From contig DAIDJF010000009.1 in NCBI GenBank assembly GCA_027451525.1, forward strand, positions 1-64,000: a stretch of 64,000 nucleotides of DNA. Direction: 5' to 3'. A program made the position numbers and the translations under genes. Positions 45,457-54,869 of this stretch are shown here, one piece after another (the first letter of the stretch is position 1; each line of letters begins with the position of its first letter). Under the pieces are notes generated by a model. It was not told where the DNA came from and ran no database searches. It saw only the letters and a program-made list of their open reading frames with translations. This DNA is from Ktedonobacterales bacterium (lineage in GTDB: Bacteria; Chloroflexota; Ktedonobacteria; Ktedonobacterales; Ktedonobacteraceae).

Positions 45457-45463
45457 ATGTGTG

Positions 45464-46759
45464 TTAAAAGTGTGTATTGGGAAGCAGCAGGGCCAGTTGC
45501 CCAAGGCCATTGTGTATATGGAGATAGAGGATGCGTCCGTCTGGGAGCCAGATGGGATAGTCGGCCAGGTCTGAAAGCGTGGGTAGCGTGATGGGTGTGT
45601 TGCCTGTCGTGTAAGTATGCAAGATGCCATTCTCGCTATAGATGAGAGCCGAACTCTGGGGAGACCACGAGAAACCGCGTAGATGTTGCACGGGAAGCGT
45701 GAATAACGTGCGCTGTGTGCTGACATCAAGCGCGCGTAAACTGGTGGTCTCCTGTCCATTTTGTAAATTTTGTTGTACATAGAGCAAGGCGCGGCTATTG
45801 GGTGACCATGTGAGATTGCTGAGGGTGAAATCGCCGGGGGCAATGACCTGTTCAATGGCCCCGCTATGAGCATTCATCAAGTAAAGTGCGCGTCCTGGTC
45901 CCTCAAGAGCCTGCTGAGAGGGGACGCTGGCCGTTGTTGCCAGCATTGCCAGTGTGTGTCCATCGGGCGACCAGTACATGCCTTGTATTAGCAGAGGGAT
46001 GGACATGGTCGCCAGTAGATGTGAGGATGTTCCAGTGGGCGAAATAGTCCATAATTGCGGCTGGCTTCGCTGTTGTCCACCAGAGACAAACGTGATTTCT
46101 TGTGCAGATGTGGGCGACCAACTTGCAGCAAGGACATTTTTCTGTAGCGGATGCATATACTGTCCGATGGAAGCAAGGGCTAATAGCGGTTCGTTGGTCT
46201 TGTCGGAGTAGACAGTGGTAACTAAGGCTGAGCCATCGGGTGACCAGGCAACACTATAGGCATTGCGCATGGTAAGTACGTTGTGAGTAACAGGATGAGC
46301 GATGTCAGTGACGTACATAACCCCTGGCTGATTGGCGGGTTCATACACGAGATGCTGTCCGGTTGGGTCGAGCGAAACAAGTGTACCGCCCTGCGCGAGT
46401 TGACTGGGCGTCAGTAATGTCGTGCTTGTGCTATAGGCCAGGACGGAACCAATGGGATGTGGCGGGAACAGAAAGTGTAGGGAGTAGAGGCCGCATGTGA
46501 GTACAAAGACTGCGGCGACAAGTGCAGTAAGGGAGACGAGCCGCTTTTTGCGTTCTTTGTGTGCTGCATGTGTGGGCAAATGTTGCAAAAAACGCCTGCG
46601 TAGAGCGGGTGTCATGTGTATATGCTGGGCGTGGTCATGCAGGACGCGCGTAATGCGTGTTTCAAGGTTATGATCGAAGCCAGTCATGGGTGATTGCTGC
46701 CCCCCTAGTTGGGTATGATGATTTTGTTGTTCGTGCTGTTGATGATGATGTTCATTCAT
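45464..46759 (-). CDS. Anti-sigma-like membrane protein with extracytoplasmic beta-propeller
   Basis: A 431-residue protein. A His/Gln-rich N-terminus (residues 1–24) and a short cytoplasmic helical region (about 25–70) precede one transmembrane helix (about 74–98). The outside part is a TolB/WD40-like propeller with repeated blades (VAWSPDGSALV, MYWSPDGHTLAML, LTWSPNSRALLYV, FSWSPQSSALIY). The gene overlaps the upstream ECF sigma gene by four bases, as is typical for a cognate anti-sigma factor. No zinc anti-sigma motif is present. An external propeller sensing a signal and releasing the sigma factor is inferred. Confidence 0.75.
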   Translation of the reverse strand: MNEHHHQQHEQQNHHTQLGGQQSPMTGFDHNLETRITRVLHDHAQHIHMTPALRRRFLQHLPTHAAHKERKKRLVSLTALVAAVFVLTCGLYSLHFLFPPHPIGSVLAYSTSTTLLTPSQLAQGGTLVSLDPTGQHLVYEPANQPGVMYVTDIAHPVTHNVLTMRNAYSVAWSPDGSALVTTVYSDKTNEPLLALASIGQYMHPLQKNVLAASWSPTSAQEITFVSGGQQRSQPQLWTISPTGTSSHLLATMSIPLLIQGMYWSPDGHTLAMLATTASVPSQQALEGPGRALYLMNAHSGAIEQVIAPGDFTLSNLTWSPNSRALLYVQQNLQNGQETTSLRALDVSTQRTLFTLPVQHLRGFSWSPQSSALIYSENGILHTYTTGNTPITLPTLSDLADYPIWLPDGRILYLHIHNGLGQLALLLPNTHF

Positions 46760-47460
46760 GACCCACTACCCCTGTGTATTGTGATATGTGTTTTAACCTG
46801 ATCTGTCGGAAAGAGCGTTTCTCTGTTTCCAGGCAGATCAGCACCCAACATGCGGCGTATTTTATCAAGGGCCGCCTGGAGCCGTTTGCGCAATGTGTTT
46901 TCTGCAACACCTACTATATCCGCTATTTCAGGCATTGTCATGCGATGATAATAAAAAAGTACTAAAACAACACGCTGTTTAGCAGGGAGTTGCTCAATAG
47001 CTTGTGCCAAATCAATAGTATCTTCAATGTGACCCCGTTGAAAGTCCGCTATTTGGATTACCTGCTCTGTATAAGAGTTTGTCAATTGTTCACGCAGCAA
47101 AGCGGCTCTACGCCCCCAACGTCGCTTAAGACTGATGGATTGATTTAGGACAATTTTTAAGAGCCATGCGCGTAAATATGCTGGTTCGCGCAGCTTTTCC
47201 ATGTTTTTCCAGGCAAGAATAAGTGTTTCTTGCACGATATCTTTTGCGGCTTCCTCATCTCGCACCAATAAATAAGCCGTGCGCAGGAGCAAGTTGCCGT
47301 ATTGGTCTGCTATCCACGCAAAGGCTTGTTCGTCTCCAGCCAGGCAACGTAGAACGATTTCGCGCTGCCCTATCTCGTTGTTGGTATCTGCTTCATGCGC
47401 GGGAGGATAGTTCAATTCGGGTATCTCACTGTTCAGCGTATCCTCGTCGTCTAGTGACAC
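46756..47460 (-). CDS. ECF-type RNA polymerase sigma factor
   Basis: A 234-residue sigma-70 family protein with region 2 (DQYGNLLLRTAYLLVRDEEAAKDIVQETLILAWKN, about 56–90) and region 4 (IEQLPAKQRVVLVLFYYHRMTMPEIADIVGVAENTLRKRLQAALDK, about 150–200). It lacks regions 1 and 3, as in ECF factors. A 35-residue acidic N-terminal extension and a C-terminal tail are present. Translation begins at GTG, with AGGGA 4 bp upstream. It is co-transcribed with the propeller protein that follows, its likely regulator. Confidence 0.92.
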   Translation of the reverse strand: MSLDDEDTLNSEIPELNYPPAHEADTNNEIGQREIVLRCLAGDEQAFAWIADQYGNLLLRTAYLLVRDEEAAKDIVQETLILAWKNMEKLREPAYLRAWLLKIVLNQSISLKRRWGRRAALLREQLTNSYTEQVIQIADFQRGHIEDTIDLAQAIEQLPAKQRVVLVLFYYHRMTMPEIADIVGVAENTLRKRLQAALDKIRRMLGADLPGNRETLFPTDQVKTHITIHRGSGS

Positions 47461-47632
47461 GTCCCTGTACCTCTTTATAAGATGATGTGTGCTACTTGTG
47501 CTAGTCCTTTTAGAGAGACGAGGGTAGCTGTGAGAAAGGGTAAGGTTAGAGGAGAATCTAAGCGAGATTTGATACGGTGTGCTTGAAGATGAAAAAAGTG
47601 CGTATGTGAGAGGGGGAGAGAACGGAGGGATC

Positions 47633-47661
47633 TCTTGCTGGAGGTAATCACTCCAGCAAGA
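47633..47661 (-). terminator. Stem-loop spanning the stop codon of the coiled-coil gene
   Basis: TCTTGCTGGAG (47633–47643) pairs with CTCCAGCAAGA (47651–47661) around a 7-base loop that contains the stop codon. No T-run follows, so it may protect the mRNA 3' end rather than terminate. Confidence 0.45.
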
Positions 47662-48232
47662 AACTGCCGATTAGTTCGCGACGGAGCGCAGCTTTTTTCA
47701 CTTCGTCGTCATCAAGCTCAATCTTGTCTGCGCTGGACTTCTGTTCAGTGGGTGTCCAAACGGCTTTGTGATTAGCGGTGACGGATGTAAATTCGTCAAG
47801 CATGAGTTCTTCCAGGAAGGTCGGCATGGGCACACTCGCGTCATCGCCAAAGGCCATAAAATCAACTGCTGGAAGTGGCGTTTCCTGCCCACTCGCCGTA
47901 GCTGACTCATCTCTTTCCTGAAGTTGCTGCGTTGGCATCGTGAACTCGGCGAGGAGTTGCGTTGGTACATTTGTAACCTCGCTCTCAACCTCCTCGTTGG
48001 AGATGCCATCCTGTGTTACAGGTTCCAGTGCGTAGACGACTCGTGAAGCGGAGCTAGTGAGTTCACCTATCAGGGCAAAACGTGTTCCACAAATATCTAC
48101 AAAAATGCCATGCCCATCGAGCAGATCAGCAATCTGACGGCGCAGCTCTAAATTCTCTTCCTGCATCTGATCTAAAAGGTTTTTTTGCTTTATCAACTCA
48201 TCTACGATCAGATCAAAACTACTTCCACCCAT
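47648..48232 (-). CDS. Hypothetical acidic protein with N-terminal coiled coil
   Basis: A 194-residue acidic protein. Residues 1–42 form a short coiled coil (LIVDELIKQKNLLDQMQEENLELRRQIADLL). A compact segment (GIFVDICGTRFALIGELTSSASRVVYAL, about 42–70) and a long Glu/Thr/Ser-rich disordered region follow. The C-terminal helix is KKAALRRELIGSFLLE. I do not recognise the family. The coiled coil suggests oligomerisation. AAAGGGAG precedes the ATG. It lies upstream of the ECF sigma gene on the same strand, separated by 187 bp. Confidence 0.6.
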   Translation of the reverse strand: MGGSSFDLIVDELIKQKNLLDQMQEENLELRRQIADLLDGHGIFVDICGTRFALIGELTSSASRVVYALEPVTQDGISNEEVESEVTNVPTQLLAEFTMPTQQLQERDESATASGQETPLPAVDFMAFGDDASVPMPTFLEELMLDEFTSVTANHKAVWTPTEQKSSADKIELDDDEVKKAALRRELIGSFLLE

Positions 48233-48620
48233 AGCGTGTTCTCCCTTTGAAACATGTATTGTTGCTATTTAGCATGAGAAGATGATATATACGATATAGT
48301 TAAAATATGAGATAGCGGGCCGTTTCCTACCTTCATGAATACAAACGTATCAATGTGTCTGAAGTAACAATGGCTGAGGTATCTATTGTTTATAGAAGAG
48401 TTAAAAATCGTTTATTTGTCTGAATTAACTTCATCTTATTTAGATATATAAGTAAAAAAAGAAGAAAAGGTATCAGCGTATTCATAGTTTGCGATGAGCT
48501 TGGAGCAGGTACCGTGATGAAGCATGTCACAAATTTGGGGTTGATGGCGTAAAGTGATACAATTAATACGGTCTACGCAGTTAGCGGAAGTATCATTTCA
48601 TGGGAAGAGGGAACAAGAGA
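48233..48620. other. AT-rich divergent intergenic region
   Basis: 388 bp between the coiled-coil gene and the aldolase gene. It contains the aldolase promoter at 48535–48563. The rest is AT-rich with no RNA gene or repeat that I can identify. Confidence 0.5.
48535..48563 (+). promoter_or_regulatory. Promoter of the aldolase gene
   Basis: TTGGGG (48535–48540), 17-bp spacer and TACAAT (48558–48563) preceded by TG. The leader to the ATG at 48621 is about 50 nt. Confidence 0.45.
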
Positions 48621-49544
48621 ATGAATGATCGTATTCGAGAAATTCTAAGCTGGTATACCAGCGAGAATCCTGGCGTACGTGCAAATTTGGCCCGTATGCT
48701 CAATCATGGGCGATTGGGCGGGACGGGTAAAATGGTTATTTTGCCTGTAGATCAAGGCTTTGAACATGGACCTGCGCGCAGCTTTGCCCCCAATCCTGCT
48801 GGTTACGATCCACGCTACTTCTTTCAGCTTGCGATAGAGGCTGGTTGTAACGCGTATGCCGCTCCACTTGGCTCGTTGGAGGCAGGCATTGTGGGCTACG
48901 AAGGTGACGTGCCACTGATTTTGAAATGTAATAATCATGACTTGCTGAATAACGAGAAAGATCCGATATCCGCAATTACAGCAAGCGTGAGTGATGCCTT
49001 GCGGTTGGGCTGTTCGGCGATAGGGTTTACCATCTATCCAGGTTCAACAGAGCGCAATATGATGTACGAGCAATTGCGCGAGATGGCGGAAGAAGCGAAA
49101 GCCGCTGGCCTGGCTGTTGTAGTCTGGTCCTACCCACGTGGCACTAGCCTGAGCAAAGATGGCGAGACCTCGATAGATGTGGTCGCCTACGCAGCCCAGA
49201 TCGCGGCCCAGCTAGGGGCTAATATCATCAAAGTCAAGTTGCCGAGCGCACATATTGAGCAGCCAGAGGCCCAGAAGGTCTATCAGCAGTACGAGATTCC
49301 GATTGCAACGCTGTCTGATCGCGTGCGTCACGTCGTACAAAGCTCGTTTGATGGACGGCGTATTGTGATTTTCTCCGGTGGTGCTACCGCCAGTGATGAT
49401 CAGGTCTTCGGAGAAATTCGGGCAATTCGCGATGGTGGCGGCTTTGGCTCCATTATCGGGCGCAACTCCTTCCAGCGCAAGAAGGATGCGGCACTTAAAT
49501 TCCTGGATACCGTGATGGGTATCTACGAAGGCTCCATCCAGTAA
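48621..49544 (+). CDS. fbaB: Class I fructose-bisphosphate aldolase (FbaB/DhnA type)
   Basis: A 307-residue DhnA-type aldolase that cleaves fructose 1,6-bisphosphate in glycolysis through a Schiff base. Motifs are PVDQGFEHGPARSFAPNP, LGSLEAG, the Schiff-base Lys region NIIKVKLP (about 203–210) and the phosphate site IFSGGATASDD with GFGSIIGRNSFQR. The start is taken at 48621 (AAGAGGG 9 bp upstream), giving the usual MNDRIREILSWY beginning; an ATG 21 bp earlier is possible. It has its own promoter and strong terminator, so it is monocistronic. Confidence 0.92.
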   Translation: MNDRIREILSWYTSENPGVRANLARMLNHGRLGGTGKMVILPVDQGFEHGPARSFAPNPAGYDPRYFFQLAIEAGCNAYAAPLGSLEAGIVGYEGDVPLILKCNNHDLLNNEKDPISAITASVSDALRLGCSAIGFTIYPGSTERNMMYEQLREMAEEAKAAGLAVVVWSYPRGTSLSKDGETSIDVVAYAAQIAAQLGANIIKVKLPSAHIEQPEAQKVYQQYEIPIATLSDRVRHVVQSSFDGRRIVIFSGGATASDDQVFGEIRAIRDGGGFGSIIGRNSFQRKKDAALKFLDTVMGIYEGSIQ

Positions 49545-49607
49545 TGTCGATTACAGCCTATCACTAAGACGGGCACGGTATGACATTGCTAGCAGAACAC
49601 GAACAAG

Positions 49608-49650
49608 AGCGTCTCCATGCTCATACACTCTTCGTGGAGACGCTTTTTTT
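49608..49650 (+). terminator. Rho-independent terminator of the aldolase gene
   Basis: A 10-bp perfect stem (49608–49617 with 49635–49644) followed by seven T. Confidence 0.92.
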
Positions 49651-49757
49651 CGCCGCTTTGCAACGTGAACAGTAGCTATTGTCGCACTCTTTTTACACAT
49701 TACGTTCCTTCTTACGCTTGTTTCTTTATTTTTCTGAGAAAGTAGAGAGAATTTTTT

Positions 49758-51860
49758 ATGTCAACACCTCATCCAATGACGCTTGAAGACTTGTGGGCAT
49801 TGAAAACACTGGGGAATGTGGCTGTTTCTCCCGATGGTTTGCGCGTGGCCTTTGTGCTGCATAAAAGCGATAAAGAGAAAAATGAGCGGTCCAGCGCAAT
49901 CTGGTTATTGCATCTTAATCAGCAGGGACAGGCGGTAGGTGAAGCCCGTCAATTAACCAGCGGCCTGAAAAATGACACGAATCCCGTATGGGCTACTGAT
50001 AGCCATCGCTTGCTCTTTCTCTCAGATCGCGAAGATGGTAAAAATCAGCTCTGGTTGCTTGATACTGATGGTGGTGAAGCGCGCAAACTGACAGGTATGT
50101 TGCACGGGGTGAGCGACGCTGCATGCTCGCCTGACGGAAAGTGGATTGCGTTTACCGCTCCTGTCGCGGCAAACGATGAAGATGATGTGCTGATTGGACG
50201 CAAAACGCTAGATGATGCGACGAAGAAACAGCGCGAGGAAGATGAACGTTTCCGTCTGCGCACAGTGACGGAAATCTGGTATCGCGTCGATGGGCGCGGC
50301 TTGTTAGAGCAGTTTGATCAGCTTTTTGTCATGCCCATGCCTGTTGCCGATGAAAATATTGATTTCGCGACCATTCGCCGCCTGACTTCGGGCGCGTTCG
50401 ATCATACCCAACCGCTCTGGACTCCAGATAGTAGCGAAATTGGTTTGCTGTATAACGCCAATGAGGCGCGGCGGCATTCGTTTATCTCTGATCTGTGGGC
50501 TATAGGGCGCGAGAGCGGCGCGGCGCGTTGTCTGACCGATGGCACGCTTGAGATTGAATGCTATGCCTGGTCGCCTGATGGTCGCGCGGCTGTAATTGTG
50601 GGAGCCAAAGATCAGATTATCTATGGGCGCAGTCACCAACGCTTATATCTGGTCACTCGTTACGGCAATGTGGGCGATAGGATATTGCCTTTGACCCCTG
50701 ATCTCGATAGTGAGACGTTCCCCATTGTTGGAGGCAGTTTTGGTTTTCCTGGCATTTATCGCCCCCAGTGGAGCGCGGACGGGCAACAGCTCTATTTTCT
50801 TGTAGCCGAGCGCGGTTGCGCTCATGTCTACGCGATGAATATTGTCTGGCGTTCGCTCTCGCGCCTGACGAGTGGTAACTCAGTTACCAGTGCGCTGTTT
50901 TTGTTGCCGCAGGGGCGCGGCCTGCTTTTAGCGCGTGAAGTGCCAGAGCATTTCTGGGAACTGTATCGCCTGCCTGTTCATGATGGCGCACAGACAGCGA
51001 TGGAAGAGCCAGAGCGTTTGACGCATCTCTATGATCGCGTGCTGGCGGACCTGCAACTGGGTAAGGTCGAACGCTTGCGCTATCAGGGGGCAAACGGTGA
51101 TGAGATTGATGGCTGGCTGATTTCGCCTGTTGGTGCGCGCGCAGGTGTGCGTTATCCCCTCCTGGTGCATATTCACGGCGGGCCACACTGGGGCTATAGT
51201 ATTGGCCTAGACCCCCTCTTCCACTACTACGCGGCGCAAGGTTTTGCGGTCTTTTACTGTAACCCGCATGGCAGTACGAGTTGTGGTGAGGCGTTCATGC
51301 GCGAGGTGATTGGCGACTGGGGTGGTTGGGATTATCAGGATATTATGCTGGGCGTCGATGAGTGTATCGCGCGCGGCGTGGCTGACCCAGAGCGGCTCGT
51401 GGTAACGGGCTATAGCTATGGCGGCTATATGTCCATGTTTACAATTGGACAGACAGATCGCTTCAAAGCTGCCGTGCCAATGGCTGGCATCTCGAATCTG
51501 GCAAGTTTTGTGGGAACCTCGGATATTGGTTTCTGGCAGGCTGCTGAGGCCAAGGGTTATCCCTGGGAACCAGAACGCGCTGACTATTTCCGCGAGCGTT
51601 CTCCACTAACCTATGCTCCGCGTGTGACCACGCCAACGCTGTTCCTGCATCCCGAAAATGATTTGCGCTGTCCCATCGAGCAGTCAGAGCAATTTTACAT
51701 GACGCTTAAGATGCTCGGCAAAGTGCCAGTGACCTTTGTGCGCGTTCCTGCTGCGTGGCACGGTGGTACGACTAAACCCGCGCAGGAGATGGCCTACACG
51801 GAGATACTGCTTGATTGGTTCCGTAAATATATCGAGATTCGTCCCGAAGACTATGCATAG
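49758..51860 (+). CDS. S9 family peptidase (acylaminoacyl-peptidase-like), copy 1
   Basis: A 700-residue prolyl-oligopeptidase-family enzyme. An N-terminal beta-propeller (about 1–420) carries repeated WSPDG-type blades (FLSDREDGKNQLWLL, AWSPDGRAAVI). It is followed by an alpha/beta-hydrolase domain with catalytic Ser in GYSYGGYM (about 552), Asp in ENDLRCP (about 635) and His in AWHGGT (about 667). No signal peptide is visible, so it probably degrades peptides in the cytoplasm. It is a tandem paralogue of the next gene, 19 bp away. The Shine-Dalgarno sequence is AGAGAG. Confidence 0.93.
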   Translation: MSTPHPMTLEDLWALKTLGNVAVSPDGLRVAFVLHKSDKEKNERSSAIWLLHLNQQGQAVGEARQLTSGLKNDTNPVWATDSHRLLFLSDREDGKNQLWLLDTDGGEARKLTGMLHGVSDAACSPDGKWIAFTAPVAANDEDDVLIGRKTLDDATKKQREEDERFRLRTVTEIWYRVDGRGLLEQFDQLFVMPMPVADENIDFATIRRLTSGAFDHTQPLWTPDSSEIGLLYNANEARRHSFISDLWAIGRESGAARCLTDGTLEIECYAWSPDGRAAVIVGAKDQIIYGRSHQRLYLVTRYGNVGDRILPLTPDLDSETFPIVGGSFGFPGIYRPQWSADGQQLYFLVAERGCAHVYAMNIVWRSLSRLTSGNSVTSALFLLPQGRGLLLAREVPEHFWELYRLPVHDGAQTAMEEPERLTHLYDRVLADLQLGKVERLRYQGANGDEIDGWLISPVGARAGVRYPLLVHIHGGPHWGYSIGLDPLFHYYAAQGFAVFYCNPHGSTSCGEAFMREVIGDWGGWDYQDIMLGVDECIARGVADPERLVVTGYSYGGYMSMFTIGQTDRFKAAVPMAGISNLASFVGTSDIGFWQAAEAKGYPWEPERADYFRERSPLTYAPRVTTPTLFLHPENDLRCPIEQSEQFYMTLKMLGKVPVTFVRVPAAWHGGTTKPAQEMAYTEILLDWFRKYIEIRPEDYA

Positions 51861-51879
51861 CAGAGAGATGGAGAGAATA

Positions 51880-53970
51880 ATGCCCGCTAAACTGAGTTTT
51901 GACGCGCTCTGGTCGTTCAAGGAGATGGGGGCAATTGCCCTTTCTCCTGACGGGCGGCGCGTTGCGTTTGTCATGGAGACGCTGGACAGAGCCAAAAATG
52001 AGACGCGCAACGCGCTCTGGTTGTTGTACCTCGATGAGCAGGGACGTGCTGCCAGTGCTCCACGCCAGCTTACCAGCGGCACAAAGAACGATACCGAGCC
52101 TGTCTGGACGCCAGATAATCACCATCTGCTCTTTCTATCTGACCGCGAGGGTGAGAAAAATCAGCTCTGGCTGCTTGATACTGACGGTGGTGAGGCGCGC
52201 AAACTGACAAATATGCTGCATGGCGTAAGCGAAGCTGCGTGGTCGCCCGACGGACAGTGGATCGCTTTCACCGCGTCGGCTTATCCTACGGATGAAGATG
52301 ATCTACTCACCGGACGTAAGACGTTGGATGATGCCGCAAAGAAAAAGTATGACGATGAGCATACCTATGCCTTGCGTACCGTGACGACGGTCAACTATCG
52401 CTTGGATGGGCGTGGGTTGTACGAACGCTTCAGTCAGCTTTTTGTGATGCCTGCCCCCGCTGCTGACTCGATGGGCGAGAGCGATCCCGCCACCATTCGG
52501 CGACTGACAGCGTTTCCAGCCGATCACACGCAGCCGACCTGGACACCTGATAGTCAGGAAATCAGCGTGTTATGCAATCGCGCAGAGGAGCGCGACCGCT
52601 CATACACGAAAGATATCTGGCTATTGGCGCGTGAGACAGGTGCGGAACGTCGTCTAACGGATAACACGTTGGAGATTCAATGCTACGCGTGGTCGCCTGA
52701 TGGACAATCTGTTGCCCTGGTTGCTGCTTCTGACTATCGCGTAGAGGGCCACCATAATCCTCTGCTCTACCGGCTGGGACGCGAGGGCGGAACGGCGCAA
52801 ACGCTGACCGACGATGTGGATACCTATGCCGATATTGGGGCGGCAGGTGACTATGGCTTTCCTGGTCCCTATCGTCCACAATGGAGTCCAGATGGGCAGC
52901 GCATCTATTTTCTCTCGACTGAGCACGGGCGCGTCAATGTCAGTTGTCTGCATGTTGCGCAGAAAACTATCGCGAACATTACCAATGCAGAGGAGCTAAC
53001 CTACTTCCTGGCTGTGTTGCCGCAAGAGCGCGGTCTACTGCTTGCGCAAGAATACGCGCTCTCACCCTGGGAACTCTACGTGTTGCCGCTTCCTGCGGGT
53101 AGCGCGACAAGGCCAGAGCGGATTACTGCCCTGTATGAGGCCCAGATGCAGCAATTTGTGTGGAGCGAGCCGCAACGCATCAACTATCAAGGTGCCCATG
53201 GTGATGAGATTGATGGCTGGTTTGTGCCGCCTGTTGGAGCGCGTGCAGGTGAGAAATATCCCTTGTTGGTCACAATACACGGTGGACCGCAGTGGGCGTA
53301 TGGCGTGGGAACGGGCATGAGCCGTTTCTGCCAGTACTTTGCTGCTCTGGGCTATGGCGTGTTTTATTGTAATCCGCATGGCAGCACTGGCTATGGGCGT
53401 GCGTTTATGCGCGAAGTCGAAGATGATAACTGCGGTTGGGATTTTGAAGATCTTATGCGCGGCGTAGATGCCTGTATTGAGCGCGGCATTGCAGACCCGG
53501 AGCGGCTGGTCATCACAGGCTACAGCTATGGTGGGCAGATGTCGATGTTTGCCGTCACCCAAACGAACCGTTTCAAGGCTGCTGTACCACGCGCTGGTAT
53601 CTCAAATCTTGTCAGTTTTGTTGGTACATCCGATGTTGGCTATCTGACAATGGTAGAATCGCGTGGCTATCCCTGGGAACCGGAACGTGCCGCCTATTAT
53701 CGTGATCGTTCCGCAATGACGCATATCACCAATGTCACCACGCCAACCCTGATTATTCATCCCGAAAATGATCTGCGTTGCCCGATAGAGCAATCCGAAC
53801 AGTTCTACATGGCACTCAAAGTGATCGGTAAAGCCCCCGTTGCCTTTATCCGTATCTCTGGAGCATGGCACGGTGGCACGCCCAAGCTTAGCCAGCGTAT
53901 CGCGCACTGGGAGAAGATTGCGGAATGGTTTGGGCGATACGTGGAGATACGCGCCGAAGAGTACTCGTAA
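51880..53970 (+). CDS. S9 family peptidase (acylaminoacyl-peptidase-like), copy 2
   Basis: A 696-residue paralogue of the preceding gene with the same architecture: propeller (about 1–420) and hydrolase domain with GYSYGGQM (Ser about 548), ENDLRCP and AWHGGT. Long stretches are identical in both, such as FLSDRE and QLWLLDTDGGEARKLT, marking a duplication. The frame is open 144 bp further upstream inside copy 1, but GGAGAG just before the ATG at 51880 and alignment with copy 1 fix the start. The two are likely one operon with overlapping or complementary peptide specificities. Confidence 0.93.
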   Translation: MPAKLSFDALWSFKEMGAIALSPDGRRVAFVMETLDRAKNETRNALWLLYLDEQGRAASAPRQLTSGTKNDTEPVWTPDNHHLLFLSDREGEKNQLWLLDTDGGEARKLTNMLHGVSEAAWSPDGQWIAFTASAYPTDEDDLLTGRKTLDDAAKKKYDDEHTYALRTVTTVNYRLDGRGLYERFSQLFVMPAPAADSMGESDPATIRRLTAFPADHTQPTWTPDSQEISVLCNRAEERDRSYTKDIWLLARETGAERRLTDNTLEIQCYAWSPDGQSVALVAASDYRVEGHHNPLLYRLGREGGTAQTLTDDVDTYADIGAAGDYGFPGPYRPQWSPDGQRIYFLSTEHGRVNVSCLHVAQKTIANITNAEELTYFLAVLPQERGLLLAQEYALSPWELYVLPLPAGSATRPERITALYEAQMQQFVWSEPQRINYQGAHGDEIDGWFVPPVGARAGEKYPLLVTIHGGPQWAYGVGTGMSRFCQYFAALGYGVFYCNPHGSTGYGRAFMREVEDDNCGWDFEDLMRGVDACIERGIADPERLVITGYSYGGQMSMFAVTQTNRFKAAVPRAGISNLVSFVGTSDVGYLTMVESRGYPWEPERAAYYRDRSAMTHITNVTTPTLIIHPENDLRCPIEQSEQFYMALKVIGKAPVAFIRISGAWHGGTPKLSQRIAHWEKIAEWFGRYVEIRAEEYS

Positions 53971-54012
53971 GTTGCTGCGCACGAAATACCGTAAAGGAAT
54001 GTGAATGTAATC

Positions 54013-54070
54013 CATCGCGTGTAACGAAATAAAATGGGTGTTACACCACGTTATTTCATTACACGCGATG
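54013..54070. terminator. Bidirectional terminator-like 20-bp stem-loop
   Basis: CATCGCGTGTAACGAAATAA (54013–54032) pairs with 54051–54070 with one G–U, around an 18-base loop. It separates the convergent S9 peptidase and Usp-like genes. No T-run is adjacent. Confidence 0.6.
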
Positions 54071-54095
54071 AATTGGTCCATAGATCTTTTGTGGC

Positions 54096-54665
54096 TTATA
54101 CGTGTATGGATGTTTCTTTTTCCTGGTCTTGTTCTTCTATTTTCAGGCACTGCTCTTCTTTCTTTTTACAATACCATTGCACCTGAATGATTTCCCGATG
54201 ATGGCTTGTGTGTGCTTCGGGTGGGGCGAAAATTATGGCAAATAGCTTTTGTTTGGGCGGCAGGTGAATGATAAAAAATGGAGCATCGTGCTTCTCGAGA
54301 AGCTGTTGAGCCTCTGGTGTATGCAGCAGGACGGCTTTCTGATCTTGTAACACGAGAATGACTGTGTCGCAGTGCAATTGCGCGGTAAGTTCAATCACAC
54401 TGTTCACCGTATGCGTCGTGAAACTTTCATGCATCTCAACGGTGACATGATGGCGATGGGCCAGTTTCGCTAGTGTTCGCTGCATGTCGCGTGCTTGCTG
54501 AATATGTTCGAGGCGCGCACCTTGCTGCGGGCGTTTCACTGGCAGGGGAATCAGCGAAACCAGAACGATAGTGGCATTTCGACTTTGCGCTAAGCGCATA
54601 GTTTGTTCGATAGCTTGAATATGAATGCCATGTGTAAATGGCAGAAGAAAACGAGGTGCTTCCAT
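54096..54665 (-). CDS. Universal stress protein-like (UspA fold)
   Basis: A 189-residue protein with the alpha/beta Usp fold: FLLPFTHGIHIQAIEQTMRLAQSRNATIVLVSLIP, then HHVTVEMHESF and CDTVILVLQDQ, about residues 5–130. The usual ATP-binding G-2x-G-9x-G(S/T) signature is absent (HTPEAQQLLEKHDAPFFII there), so it belongs to the non-ATP-binding type or is diverged. A charged tail (KKKEEQCLKIEEQDQEKE) ends the protein. A GGGAGG Shine-Dalgarno sequence fixes the start. It is followed by the bidirectional hairpin. Confidence 0.65.
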   Translation of the reverse strand: MEAPRFLLPFTHGIHIQAIEQTMRLAQSRNATIVLVSLIPLPVKRPQQGARLEHIQQARDMQRTLAKLAHRHHVTVEMHESFTTHTVNSVIELTAQLHCDTVILVLQDQKAVLLHTPEAQQLLEKHDAPFFIIHLPPKQKLFAIIFAPPEAHTSHHREIIQVQWYCKKKEEQCLKIEEQDQEKETSIHV

Positions 54666-54810
54666 ATTACCCTCCCAAGCGTGAACCCGACGCGTTGCGT
54701 ATGCTCATCATAGTGTCTTTGTATTACCAAAGAAAGCATAGTGCATGAGTTATCAAGAAGGCATATAGAGAGAGAAAAATTTTCTAAAAAAATTCTCAGG
54801 ATTTTTACGT

Positions 54811-54853
54811 GCAAAAAAGGCTGCACACGTCTTGCACGTGCAACCTTTTTTGC
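54811..54853 (-). terminator. Terminator of the MFS gene
   Basis: A 16-bp stem (54811–54826 with 54838–54853, one G–U) contains A6 and T6 tracts. On the minus strand it lies just after the MFS gene and ends in CCTTTTTTGC, a good intrinsic terminator; it could work in both directions. Confidence 0.8.
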
Positions 54854-54869
54854 GTTTCATGAGAGAATA

